DNA of 64,000 nt from Saccharopolyspora_C sp047200635 (lineage in GTDB: Bacteria; Actinomycetota; Actinomycetes; Mycobacteriales; Pseudonocardiaceae). Shown one piece after another: positions 42,556-50,082 of the stretch (the first letter of the stretch is position 1; every line of letters starts with the position of its first letter). The notes beneath the pieces were generated by a model. That model had not been told where the DNA came from. It saw nothing but the letters and a program-made list of their open reading frames with translations, and made no database searches. The stretch is from the NCBI RefSeq assembly GCF_047200635.1, contig NZ_JBJZOI010000007.1, positions 175,333 to 239,332 on the forward strand, written 5' to 3'. The position numbers were made by a program, and so were the translations under genes.

Positions 42556-43770
42556 GTGACTGAACACGGCTCCCGGAACGCCCCGCACGTGCGCAACGAG
42601 GTCGGCCCGCTGCGCACGGTGCTGCTGCACCGGCCCGGCACCGAGCTGAAGCGACTCACTCCGCGCAACAGCGATCAGCTGCTGTTCGACGCGATCCCCT
42701 GGGTGGATCGGGCGCAGGACGAGCACGACGCCTTCGCCGAGGTGCTGCGCTCGCGCGGCATCGAGGTGGTGCTGCTGCGCGAGCTGCTGGTGCAGACGCT
42801 GGCCGATCCGCGGGCCCGGGCGGCGGCCGTGCTCAGCGCCGTGGACGAGCGGGAGTTCGGCACCGACATCGCCGACGTGCTCCGCTCCCACCTGTCCGCG
42901 GTGGATGACGCGGCGCTGGCGGAGGCGCTCATCGCGGGCATGACCTTCGAGGAGCTGCCCGCCTCCGAGGGCGATTCGCTGGTGCGCCGGATGCACCTGC
43001 CGCACGACTTCGCGCTGGCCCCGCTGCCGAACCTGCTGTTCACCCGGGACTCCTCGGTGTGGGTGGGAGACCGCGTCGCGGTGGCCTCGCTCGCGATGCC
43101 CGCGCGCCGCCGCGAGTCCGCGATCACCGACCTGATCTACGCCTACCACCCGCGCTTCTCGCACTCCGCGCGCGCGTACGGGGCGCACTCCGCCCCGGTG
43201 GAGGGCGGCGACGTGCTGCTGCTGGCACCCGGCGTCGTCGCGATCGGCGTCGGCGAGCGCACCACCCCGGCGGGCGCGGAGTCCTTCGCCCGCTCGATGT
43301 TCGCCGACGACCTCGCGCACACCGTGCTGGCGGTGCCGATCACCCAGCAGCGCGCCTCGATGCACCTGGACACGGTGTGCACGATGGTCGCCGAGGACGC
43401 CGTGGTGATGTACCCGGCGATCCAGCACTCGCTCACCGCGTTCTCGGTGCGCCCCAAGGACGGCGGCGTGGACGTCTCCGGCCCCGCGCCGTTCCTGGAG
43501 GCCGCCGCGCACGCGATGGGCATCGACCACCTCCGCGTCATCGACACCGGGCTGGACCCGGTGACGGCGGAGCGCGAGCAGTGGGAGGACGGCAACAACA
43601 CGCTCGCCCTGGCCCCCGGCGTCGTCGTCGCCTACGAGCGCAACGTGGAGACGAACTCCCGGCTGGAGGCGGCGGGCGTCGAGGTCGTCCGCATCAGCGG
43701 CTCCGAGCTCGGCACCGGCCGGGGCGGCCCCCGCTGCATGTCCTGCCCCATCGTCCGCGAGGCGCCCTAG
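42556..43770 (+). CDS. arcA: Arginine deiminase
   Basis: A 404-residue guanidino-group hydrolase converting arginine to citrulline and ammonia. Signatures are LHRPGTELKRLTP, NLLFTRDSS, EGGDVLLL, HLDTVC, and the catalytic Cys394 in GGPRCMSCP. Length is normal. No arcB/arcC follows, so the rest of an ADI pathway must be elsewhere or absent. The GTG at 42556 is 8 bases after TAGAGT and fits a leaderless start; a GTG two codons earlier is alternative. Confidence 0.95.
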   Translation: MTEHGSRNAPHVRNEVGPLRTVLLHRPGTELKRLTPRNSDQLLFDAIPWVDRAQDEHDAFAEVLRSRGIEVVLLRELLVQTLADPRARAAAVLSAVDEREFGTDIADVLRSHLSAVDDAALAEALIAGMTFEELPASEGDSLVRRMHLPHDFALAPLPNLLFTRDSSVWVGDRVAVASLAMPARRRESAITDLIYAYHPRFSHSARAYGAHSAPVEGGDVLLLAPGVVAIGVGERTTPAGAESFARSMFADDLAHTVLAVPITQQRASMHLDTVCTMVAEDAVVMYPAIQHSLTAFSVRPKDGGVDVSGPAPFLEAAAHAMGIDHLRVIDTGLDPVTAEREQWEDGNNTLALAPGVVVAYERNVETNSRLEAAGVEVVRISGSELGTGRGGPRCMSCPIVREAP

Positions 43771-44115
43771 CGCTACCGCCGAGCCCGCCGCCGGTCCACC
43801 AGCTCCCGGGCGCGGCGACCGCCCGCTCCAGTCAGTCCACATCGGACTGTCCGGCGAGCGATGCCGAGGCGCCGCGCAGCGCCTCGCGCTGCTCGCCCGC
43901 ACGGTGGCCGGTCGAGCCGGAAGGCGCGCCGCTCACCACCCATCGGCAGCCAACGCACGACGAGGCCGCATCCACCACCGAGCACGACGCTCCCCTCTCC
44001 CCGGAACGCGGCGACCCCGGCCCGGCCGGGTACCTCGCGCGACCTCGCTCGGGTGCGGGTAGCGGACCATCGCTGCCGCGCCCGGGAGAGGAGCGGGATC
44101 TGCGAGGGTGGAGCG
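43771..44115. other. 345-base intergenic region
   Basis: No gene is supported. ORFs on both strands lack family patterns, and no strong hairpin or promoter stands out. Confidence 0.5.
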
Positions 44116-44805
44116 GTGGGATCTGGGAGCGGAGAACCGGCGGTCAGCGGATTCGGGTTGCGGATCGAACACGTCGCGGTGGGCCGGGGCAGCGCGCCCG
44201 CACTGGTGATCCTCGTCGACGGGGAGGACCTGTTCGGCGAGACGCTGCGACTCAGGGGGGTCGGGCGCGATCCGGACCTGCTGCTCGGCAGGACCGGCGC
44301 GCTGCTGCCCACCGAGCCGCCGGAGCAGCCGCGCACCGCGCTGCTGCGGCGGTGCTCCTGCGGCATCGAGGGCTGCGGGTTCGCCAGTGCCCGGATCGAA
44401 CGGGACCGGCAGGCCTGGGACCACATCGTCTGGACCGAATTCACGCTGCACTGCATCGGCGACGCGGAACCACCCGGAGAAATCCGCTTCCGCACCGCGG
44501 ACTACGTCGCGGAAATCGTGCTCCGCCACGCCGACCGTTCCTGGGAATCCACTGCTCGACGCATCACCCGGGAAGTCGGCGCGGCGCTCGACGCCGATCC
44601 CGGCATTCTCGGCAGGTGGGGCTGCGGGCTGCTCCGGGCGCAGCCGGACGAACGCAACGACGCGACGTCACTGCTGATCACAGACGGCTCGGCCGACTAC
44701 CGGTGCGTGTTCGACAGGGCGCACGGCACCGCGGCGATCGTCGACCTGCTGCGGTCGTCCGACCCTCGTCGCAGCGCCCGGCACACCTTCCCCAGAACCA
44801 GTTGA
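44116..44805 (+). CDS. Hypothetical protein with a Cys-rich motif
   Basis: A 229-residue protein with no assigned family. It contains LLRRCSCGIEGCGFASARI (about residues 75-95), which may bind a metal, and VWTEFTLHCIG further on. The GTG at 44116 is preceded by GGTGGAG; the exact start is uncertain because the frame stays open upstream. It ends about 120 bases before the ferritin gene. Similar proteins occur in actinomycetes as hypothetical proteins. Confidence 0.65.
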   Translation: MGSGSGEPAVSGFGLRIEHVAVGRGSAPALVILVDGEDLFGETLRLRGVGRDPDLLLGRTGALLPTEPPEQPRTALLRRCSCGIEGCGFASARIERDRQAWDHIVWTEFTLHCIGDAEPPGEIRFRTADYVAEIVLRHADRSWESTARRITREVGAALDADPGILGRWGCGLLRAQPDERNDATSLLITDGSADYRCVFDRAHGTAAIVDLLRSSDPRRSARHTFPRTS

Positions 44806-44811
44806 GTCCGC

Positions 44812-44825
44812 TTAGGATTGCCTGG
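44812..44825. promoter_or_regulatory. Weak IdeR/DtxR-like iron box upstream of ferritin
   Basis: TTAGGATTGCCTGG resembles the DUF2470 iron box at 10 of 14 positions. It is about 106 bases upstream of the ferritin start, a distance typical of IdeR-activated ferritin genes such as mycobacterial bfrB. Further, weaker AT-rich repeats follow up to about 44890. Confidence 0.45.
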
Positions 44826-44889
44826 CCGAAATGAGGCAAGGGAAAGTTAAGTCAGGTTCCGCGAACATTTCCAAGGGTTACCTGATTAA

Positions 44890-44917
44890 TTGCGAGGTGT
44901 CAATTGGAGCGTAGTAT
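44890..44917 (+). promoter_or_regulatory. Ferritin promoter (leaderless)
   Basis: TTGCGA (44890-44895) and TAGTAT (44912-44917) are spaced by 16 bases. The ATG follows 7 bases after the -10 with no Shine-Dalgarno, so translation probably starts at the transcript's 5' end. Confidence 0.65.
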
Positions 44918-44924
44918 TCGCGTC

Positions 44925-45485
44925 ATGACGAACACCGCCAAGCAGATCCAGCCCCGCGAATCCCGTTTCCACCAGCTCCTGCAGGACCAGGTGCGCAACG
45001 AGCTCACCGCCTCGCAGCAGTACCTCGCGGTCGCGGTGTGGTTCGACAACGAGGACCTGCCGCGGCTGGCCGCGCACTTCTACCGCCAGTCGCTCGAAGA
45101 GCGCAACCACGCCATGATGATCGTCCAGTACATGCTGGACAACGACGTCAAGGTCACCATCCCCTCCATCGAAGGGGTCCGCAACGACTTCACCGAGACC
45201 CGCGAGCTCGTCGCCCTCGCCCTGGAGCAGGAGCGCGAGGTCACGCAGGAGATCGTGACGCTGGCGAAGGCCGCCCGCGACGAGGACGACTACGTCGGCG
45301 AGCAGTTCCTCCAGTGGTTCCTCAGGGAGCAGGTCGAGGAGGTCTCGCAGATGTCGACGCTGCTGGCCGTCGTGGACCGATCCAACGGCAACCTGTTCGA
45401 CGTCGAGAACTTCCTCGCCCGCGAGAACGTCAGCGAGGAGGGCGCCGACCCCACCGCTCCCCCGGCGGCGGGCGGCGCGCTCTGA
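44925..45485 (+). CDS. bfrB: Ferritin
   Basis: A 186-residue four-helix ferritin of the BfrB type that oxidises and stores iron. Ferroxidase residues sit in NELTASQQYLAVAVW (Glu, Tyr) and SLEERNHAMMI (Glu-x-x-His), with further acidic residues around EQEREVT. There is no Met that would suggest heme-binding bacterioferritin. Homology by position is with Rv3841. An iron box-like site at 44812 and the promoter above make iron-dependent activation likely. The ATG at 44925 is preferred over an upstream TTG-rich extension. Confidence 0.94.
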   Translation: MTNTAKQIQPRESRFHQLLQDQVRNELTASQQYLAVAVWFDNEDLPRLAAHFYRQSLEERNHAMMIVQYMLDNDVKVTIPSIEGVRNDFTETRELVALALEQEREVTQEIVTLAKAARDEDDYVGEQFLQWFLREQVEEVSQMSTLLAVVDRSNGNLFDVENFLARENVSEEGADPTAPPAAGGAL

Positions 45486-45566
45486 CGCTCCCGCGCGCAC
45501 CGCACGGCCCCGGCGCTCCCCGCGAGCACCGGGACCGCCGCACGCCGTCCCAGGTCCCGCAGCGGC

Positions 45567-46091
45567 TCAGCCCGGCGGCTCGGAGGGCGGATCGGAGGGC
45601 GGATCGCTCGGCTCCTCCTGCTTCGTCGAGCTCGGCGCCGAGCTCGACGTCGGGGGCACCGAGGACGTCGGATCCGGTTCGGGGATCGACTCGCGCAGGA
45701 TCGACAGCCGCTCGGTGCTGGGATCGGGCTCCGGCCACCCCGCCGGGCTCCGCTCCGGCTCCCGGCCGGCGCTGCGGGGCGGCTCGGGCGGGATGACCGC
45801 GGACGTGGCGCGCGGGGGCACCGGGTCCTGCGGGCTGGGCTCCGAGGTGCGCACCACCGGCGGGTTCGCCGGGCGCACCGGATCGTCCGTCGCGGGGCGC
45901 GCGACCAGCACCGTCCCCCCGGCCACGAGCGCCGTCACCGCCAGCGCCCCGCCGACCGCGGCCATCGTCGTCTGCCGCCTGCGGCGGCGCCGCGCGACCG
46001 CGACCAGCGACCACTCGGCGCCCGTGCGCGGCCGCACGTCCAACCGGTCATCGGCGAACATCCGCCGCAGTTCGTCGTCGAGGTCGCCCAT
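45567..46091 (-). CDS. Membrane-anchored, Pro/Ser-rich protein (putative anti-sigma partner)
   Basis: A 174-residue protein. The cytosolic N-terminus (MGDLDDELRRMFADDRLDVRP, with a basic stretch RRRRRRQ) is followed by one TM helix (about residues 45-67) and a Pro/Ser/Glu-rich extracytoplasmic region with DPPSDPPSEPP repeats. Its ATG overlaps the sigma factor stop by one base, which suggests an anti-sigma-like role as in SigE/SigM-type pairs. No zinc-binding anti-sigma motif is visible. Confidence 0.7.
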   Translation of the reverse strand: MGDLDDELRRMFADDRLDVRPRTGAEWSLVAVARRRRRRQTTMAAVGGALAVTALVAGGTVLVARPATDDPVRPANPPVVRTSEPSPQDPVPPRATSAVIPPEPPRSAGREPERSPAGWPEPDPSTERLSILRESIPEPDPTSSVPPTSSSAPSSTKQEEPSDPPSDPPSEPPG

Positions 46092-46588
46092 CACACCCCA
46101 CCGCTCTCGAACACCGGGCCGAGCCGGCGGCGCAGCGACGCCAGCGCCTTGCTGGCCTGGCTCTTCACCGTGCCCGCGCTGACCGCGAGCGTCGCGGCGA
46201 TCTCCGCCTCCGACAACCCCTCGTAGTAGCGCAGCACGAGCACCGCGCGCTGGCGCGGCGGCAGGCCGCGCAACGCCTGCCACAGCGGCTCGTTCTCCAG
46301 CCGGTCCCGGTCCTGCTCCGCCGGGACGTCCGGGAACTCCGCCAGCAGCGTCTCGCGGCGCAACCGCCGCCAGCGGCTCACGTGCGCGTTCGCCATCGAC
46401 TTGCGCACGTAGGCGCGCGGGTCCTCGCACTGCTGGCTGAGCTTCGCCCAGCGCGCTCCGACCCTCTCCAGCACCGTCTGCACGAGATCCGCCGCGTCGT
46501 GCGGGTTCCCGGTCAGCGCGTGGCCGTAGCGCAGCAGATCGGGCAGGGCCACGCGCACGAACTCCGCGAAATCGTCCTCGGTCGCCAT
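46091..46588 (-). CDS. SigE-family ECF RNA polymerase sigma factor
   Basis: A 165-residue ECF sigma factor. Region 2 is LLRYGHALTGNPHDAADLVQTVLERV and region 4 is LPPRQRAVLVLRYYEGLSEAEIAATLAVSAGTVKSQ. AGGGGGA lies before the ATG at 46588, so an upstream extension is rejected. Co-transcribed with the membrane protein downstream, which may hold it at the membrane until a signal arrives. Target genes are unknown. Confidence 0.9.
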   Translation of the reverse strand: MATEDDFAEFVRVALPDLLRYGHALTGNPHDAADLVQTVLERVGARWAKLSQQCEDPRAYVRKSMANAHVSRWRRLRRETLLAEFPDVPAEQDRDRLENEPLWQALRGLPPRQRAVLVLRYYEGLSEAEIAATLAVSAGTVKSQASKALASLRRRLGPVFESGGV

Positions 46589-46753
46589 GTCCCCCTGACG
46601 TGCCCGGCGCGACCGGCCCGCCGTCGGCTCCGCAGCGGAGCGCACGGCAGGTACCTGTGCGGTCACGCCGCCTCCCCTCCACGACCCGTTTCGCGGAAGA
46701 CGCCGCTGCGGGGAGGCGGGTTCACCGGGCCGGGAGAAGCTCACACGAACGGA

Positions 46754-47183
46754 CTAGTGCCTCGTGAAGAAGCGTTGGCGTTGTCCTCGTGTCGGGTGGA
46801 CATCCGGCCGGTGATCGCGAGGCTGGCCGTGGAAGTGAGGCTGGTGGCGCGTCAGCCGGAGGTGTTCGCGCGGCCGTTGGAGCCGGAGCCCCGCGGCTGG
46901 TCAAGATCACCAGGTCGACCCGGGATCGGGTGCGGCTGCGGCGGTCCGGGATCGCGCTGGCCTCGGCGCGGAGCCGGTCCGCGGGAGAGATCGCGGTGAT
47001 GTTCGCGGCGACCGAAGGCCATGCGCGGGAGGTGAACCCCGCGCTCAACGACTCCGGATTCACGGCACCGTCCCCAAATGGGAAGGCGGCCGACCACCAC
47101 TGCCACCCCAAACGCTACTTCGCGGTCAACTCCAAGATCCGCCGCCCGGATTACCTACCCAACGTTGCTTGATACGGCACTAG
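46754..47183. mobile_element. Degenerate IS630-like element with terminal inverted repeats
   Basis: The ends begin and end with CTAG, the usual IS630 target, and carry imperfect inverted repeats: TAGTGCC...CGTTGG on the left versus its reverse complement on the right, about 18 of 24 matching. Inside, roughly 46890-47110, is a decayed plus-strand frame. It reads VRLRRSGIALASARSRSAGE then MFAATEGHAREVNPALN, the N-terminal helix-turn-helix of IS630-type transposases. The catalytic domain is absent, so it is nonautonomous. The left 121 bases recur inverted at 49616-49736. Confidence 0.75.
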
Positions 47184-47197
47184 TACTGCGACGGCAC

Positions 47198-47265
47198 TCA
47201 ACCGAGTGGGCAGCTGCGGCGTTTGCAGTAACTGAGGCGGGCTTGGTGTCTCCGCTCCCGTCGTC
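47198..47265 (-). pseudogene. IS701/IS4-like transposase C-terminal fragment
   Basis: A short minus-strand frame reads RRERRHQARLSYCKRR and stops just before the IS630 right end at 47183. It is homologous to the tail at 49329 and starts at the shared sequence AGTACTGC. Only the C-terminus remains. Confidence 0.6.
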
Positions 47266-47398
47266 CTCGCGCGACGGCCGTTTCACGTATGAGGCCACGG
47301 TCGGCGCCGGATCCGGAATGCTCTCGCACCTGACATCCCGGCCGACGGCGGTCGAGGGAGGTGAGCCACGCGCGGGTCGGCACCGGTGGGCGTCCGAG

Positions 47399-47980
47399 TC
47401 AGAGGTCGCCGAGGAGCGCCTCGATGACCTCCATGAGCTGTTCCCGCAGTTGATCGGTGGGCATGTCCTGGTAATGGTCGGAGAGCATGACCAGCGGCCC
47501 GAAAATCGCACCCAGAGTGCTGCCGAGCCGGACCCTCACCCGCGGTTCGAGCTGCGGATCGGCGAAGAGCACGGACAGCTTGGTGTTTTGCTGTGCCATC
47601 CGGGCCCCGATGTCGGCGTCGTTGGCGAACAGCGCGTGGAAGACGTCCTCGTTGCGTTCGAGAACGACGAGCATCTGCCGGTGCCGCAGAACGACGTCGA
47701 TGATCTGGGGCAGGGCCCGCTGCCAGGCGCCCGGGTCGGTGCCGGCCACCACCAGCCGGTCGGACGCCTCGGTGAGCACGTCCAAGGCCCGGCCGACGAC
47801 GGTGCGGGCGATGTCGTCTTTGGCGTGGAAGTGGTGGTACACCGCCGCCTTGCTGACGCCGAGCCGCTCGGCGATGTGCCGCAGCGATGTCCCCTGGTAA
47901 CCCTGCCGGGCGAACAGGTCGAGAGCAACATCGACGATGCGCTCTCGCATCGGCTTGGGGATGGGGTTGTCGGCGGTCAC
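47399..47980 (-). CDS. TetR-family transcriptional regulator
   Basis: A 193-residue repressor. The N-terminal helix-turn-helix (about residues 12-58: RERIVDVALDLFARQGYQGTS, HIAERLGVSKAAVYHHF) is typical. The rest is a ligand-binding helical domain. The start GTG at 47980 is adjacent to two tandem near-palindromic operators at 47994-48035, which it probably binds, controlling itself and the divergent flavoprotein gene. Longer versions of the frame run into that gene and are rejected. Confidence 0.9.
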   Translation of the reverse strand: MTADNPIPKPMRERIVDVALDLFARQGYQGTSLRHIAERLGVSKAAVYHHFHAKDDIARTVVGRALDVLTEASDRLVVAGTDPGAWQRALPQIIDVVLRHRQMLVVLERNEDVFHALFANDADIGARMAQQNTKLSVLFADPQLEPRVRVRLGSTLGAIFGPLVMLSDHYQDMPTDQLREQLMEVIEALLGDL

Positions 47981-47993
47981 GGCGACAGGGTAT

Positions 47994-48013
47994 AACTTGC
48001 CGATCGACAAGTT
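47994..48013. promoter_or_regulatory. TetR operator 1
   Basis: AACTTGCCGATCGACAAGTT is a near-perfect 20-base palindrome just upstream of the TetR GTG. Its core recurs 22 bases further along. Confidence 0.75.
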
Positions 48014-48015
48014 GG

Positions 48016-48035
48016 AGCTTGCCGATCGACAGGTT
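48016..48035. promoter_or_regulatory. TetR operator 2
   Basis: AGCTTGCCGATCGACAGGTT repeats the core of operator 1 with a few changes and the same orientation. It is 32 bases before the start of the siderophore-interacting protein gene. Confidence 0.7.
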
Positions 48036-48067
48036 CCCTTCTTGGTCGCGATACGGAAAGGTGGATC

Positions 48068-48784
48068 GTGAAGAGTCGTTTGCTCGACCGACTGATGGTG
48101 GCCGCCCAGATCGATGCGGTTGAGTCGTTGGGGCCGCGGTTGCGGTTGGTCACGCTGTCCGGGCCCGATCTGACCGGACTCGACTGGCAGCCCGGCCAGC
48201 ACGTACGGGTGCAGGTTGCCGCCGGGCCGGCCGCCGTCGACTGGCTGCTGGGCATGCTGCGCACCTACACGGTGTGGAGCTACCACGACCAGACCATGCA
48301 GCTCGTCGTCTTCGACCACGGAGACGGGCCCGGTGCCCGCTGGGCGCGGACCACCCGTCCGGGCGACGAGCTGCTGATGATGAAACCGCAGGGCAGCTTC
48401 GTCACCGGGCCTGCTCCGTACCACCTCTTCGCCGGGGAAGAGACCGCCCAGGCCGCCTTCGGCCCGATGCTGCGGGCTCTGCAGGCCGACACCCGGGCCT
48501 TCGGTGCACTCGAGGTCGACTCGCCCGAAGAGCGATTGGACATGGGGCGAGACGCGAACCTGGAGTGGAGCTATCGCCGAGGGCGCTCCGCTGCCTCCTC
48601 CGAGACCCTGGTCGAGGCCGTCCGCAGGCTCGAGCTGCCCGCCGAGCCGGGCCGGGCATATCTGGCCGGGGAGGCCCGGACGATCCAGCTGATCCGCCGC
48701 CACCTGGTCGAGGAGCGGAACTGGCCGCGCCGCAACGTGCTCACGAAGCCGTTCTGGACTCCGGGCCGCAAGGGCATGGACTAA
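48068..48784 (+). CDS. Siderophore-interacting-type flavin reductase (SIP/ViuB-like)
   Basis: A 238-residue FAD-binding protein. It has the SIP signature RTYTVWSYHDQ near residue 65, GPGARWARTTRPGDELLM, and YLAGEARTIQLIRRHLVEE plus FWTPGRKGMD at the C-terminal side. Such proteins reduce ferric siderophores to release iron, but some act as general redox proteins. AGGTGG precedes the GTG. It lies in the IS-bounded cassette with the divergent TetR gene and the darcynin-family gene 99 bases downstream; there is no siderophore cluster. Confidence 0.88.
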   Translation: MKSRLLDRLMVAAQIDAVESLGPRLRLVTLSGPDLTGLDWQPGQHVRVQVAAGPAAVDWLLGMLRTYTVWSYHDQTMQLVVFDHGDGPGARWARTTRPGDELLMMKPQGSFVTGPAPYHLFAGEETAQAAFGPMLRALQADTRAFGALEVDSPEERLDMGRDANLEWSYRRGRSAASSETLVEAVRRLELPAEPGRAYLAGEARTIQLIRRHLVEERNWPRRNVLTKPFWTPGRKGMD

Positions 48785-48883
48785 CCGTCGTCGGCGCCGG
48801 CATTGACGGGAATCGCACCAGCAAGAAGACAATTCGTGCGCATAGTTTCATAACCACTATTCATATTCCGCAGGGAGACTGCC

Positions 48884-49243
48884 GTGTCCGAATTCGAGTC
48901 CGCCGTAACAGCGTTCCTCCTCATCAAGACCAACCGCGCCTGGTTGGACCTATCCGTGCCGGAGCGTGTCGCCGCCTTCCAGGAAAACGTTCTGCCCACC
49001 ATCGAGGACAAGGCCGAGGACGTACGCTGGCGCTACTACGACACCGAGTTCTACTCGGCCCGCGTGACCGACATCTGGGTCTGGGAGGCACGTGATCACG
49101 ACACTTTCCAGTTGGTGATCGAGGCGTTGCGCGAGACGCCGTTCTGGGACCACTACTTCGAGATCGTCGAAATCATCGTGGGCGTGGAGAACGCGGTCAC
49201 CAAGAACTACGGCACCGAAATCCTGGCGGCCGCCAACGCTTGA
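48884..49243 (+). CDS. Darcynin-family protein
   Basis: A 119-residue single-domain protein. The pattern LLIKTNRAWLDLSVPERV, RWRYYDTEFYSARVTDIWVWE and RETPFWDHYFEIVEIIVGVENA matches the darcynin family, of unknown function. AGGGAG precedes the GTG. It is probably in the operon of the SIP-type flavoprotein, so it may be an accessory or substrate-binding partner. No enzyme motif is present. Confidence 0.85.
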   Translation: MSEFESAVTAFLLIKTNRAWLDLSVPERVAAFQENVLPTIEDKAEDVRWRYYDTEFYSARVTDIWVWEARDHDTFQLVIEALRETPFWDHYFEIVEIIVGVENAVTKNYGTEILAAANA

Positions 49244-49328
49244 GCCCGCGAACATCCACAACTCGGCCGCGCTCAAACCGCTGGTGCTGCGCGTCGCGGA
49301 TGCCACCGGCCCAGTACTGCAACGCCAG
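49244..49328. other. Junction between the cassette and IS remnants
   Basis: Short spacer between the darcynin stop and the transposase tail. The AGTACTGC sequence at about 49313-49320 matches the end of the tail fragment near 47182. Confidence 0.5.
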
Positions 49329-49615
49329 TCACGTGAGTGGGTAGCCGCGGCGTTTGCAATGGCTGAGGCGGGCTTGTTGTTGTCGGCGGCGGAAGGATGA
49401 CCAGGACCAGATATGGTCGGCGGCGTCGGTGACACGCAAGACCAGCCTGCTCAGCGCCGCCGGATCTCCGGTACGTGAATGCGATCACGCCTGGTTCGCC
49501 GACACCGATTCCCCTTTCACGGCCAGGGATCGTGAGACGGCGAGCCAGGCGTGAGCCAGCATCGACAGCGTGATGGCCCGTGCGCGCCGACACCGACCGA
49601 CAGCCGTCGCCACGA
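49329..49615 (-). pseudogene. IS701-like transposase C-terminal fragment, frameshifted
   Basis: Minus-strand reading gives ITLSMLAHAWLAV, typical of IS701-type transposase C-termini, and further on ADHIWSWSSFRRRQQQ and LSHCKRRG. These pieces fall in different frames and an internal TGA is present, so it is decayed. It is cut at 49616 by an IS630-type end. A shorter copy of its terminus lies at 47198. Confidence 0.75.
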
Positions 49616-49736
49616 GCCGCGCGAACACCTCCGGCTGACGCGCCACCAGCCTCACTTCCACGGCCAGCCTCGCGATCACCGGCCGGATGTCCACGCGACA
49701 CGAGGACAACGCCAACGCTTCTTCACGAGGCGCTAG
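49616..49736. repeat. Inverted copy of the IS630-type left end
   Basis: These 121 bases match 46754-46874 on the opposite strand with two differences. The two copies bracket a segment of about 3 kb. The outer CTAG at 49733-49736 supplies the TAG stop of the neighbouring cupin gene. Confidence 0.88.
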
Positions 49737-50080
49737 CCGGAGCGGATGCCGATGCTCATCCCGGGACGACGGCCGTGGACCGTCAGGTACGACAACCCCT
49801 CGGCGCCGGCGACGAGGTCGCGGCTCGACCCGCGCGGGAGCCAGACGAGCGCGCCAGCCGCGACCGGCCCGCCCGCCACCTCACCCCCGCCGGAGAGCAC
49901 CAGCAGCAGCACGTCGAGGTCCGGCTCGGCGTGCCTGCCCACGCCCTCGTGCGGCGGCAGGTGCACCACGTTCGCGTCCAGCTGCCTGCCCGGTTCCGCG
50001 AGCTTCCAGCGCACCCCCGCCAGGTCGAGCTCCGCGAGCGCCCGCACGTCGGCGAGCACCCGCGGCTCGGGCTCCCCCAC
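49733..50080 (-). CDS. Small cupin-fold protein
   Basis: A 115-residue protein resembling a single cupin barrel: VVHLPPHEGVGRHAEPDLDVLLLVLSG, then GALVWLPRGSSRDLVAG. The GTG is 2 bases after the DUF5926 stop, so it belongs to that operon. The stop codon TAG is part of the CTAG at the end of the IS630-type repeat, so its C-terminus (SIGIRSG) may have been set by the insertion. Ligand is unknown. Confidence 0.7.
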   Translation of the reverse strand: MGEPEPRVLADVRALAELDLAGVRWKLAEPGRQLDANVVHLPPHEGVGRHAEPDLDVLLLVLSGGGEVAGGPVAAGALVWLPRGSSRDLVAGAEGLSYLTVHGRRPGMSIGIRSG

Positions 50081-50082
50081 GC

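Noticed and set aside
46789..47172. 127-codon plus-strand ORF as an intact gene
   Set aside because: Only its second half resembles an IS630 N-terminus; it is framed by the element's inverted repeats and lacks the catalytic part.
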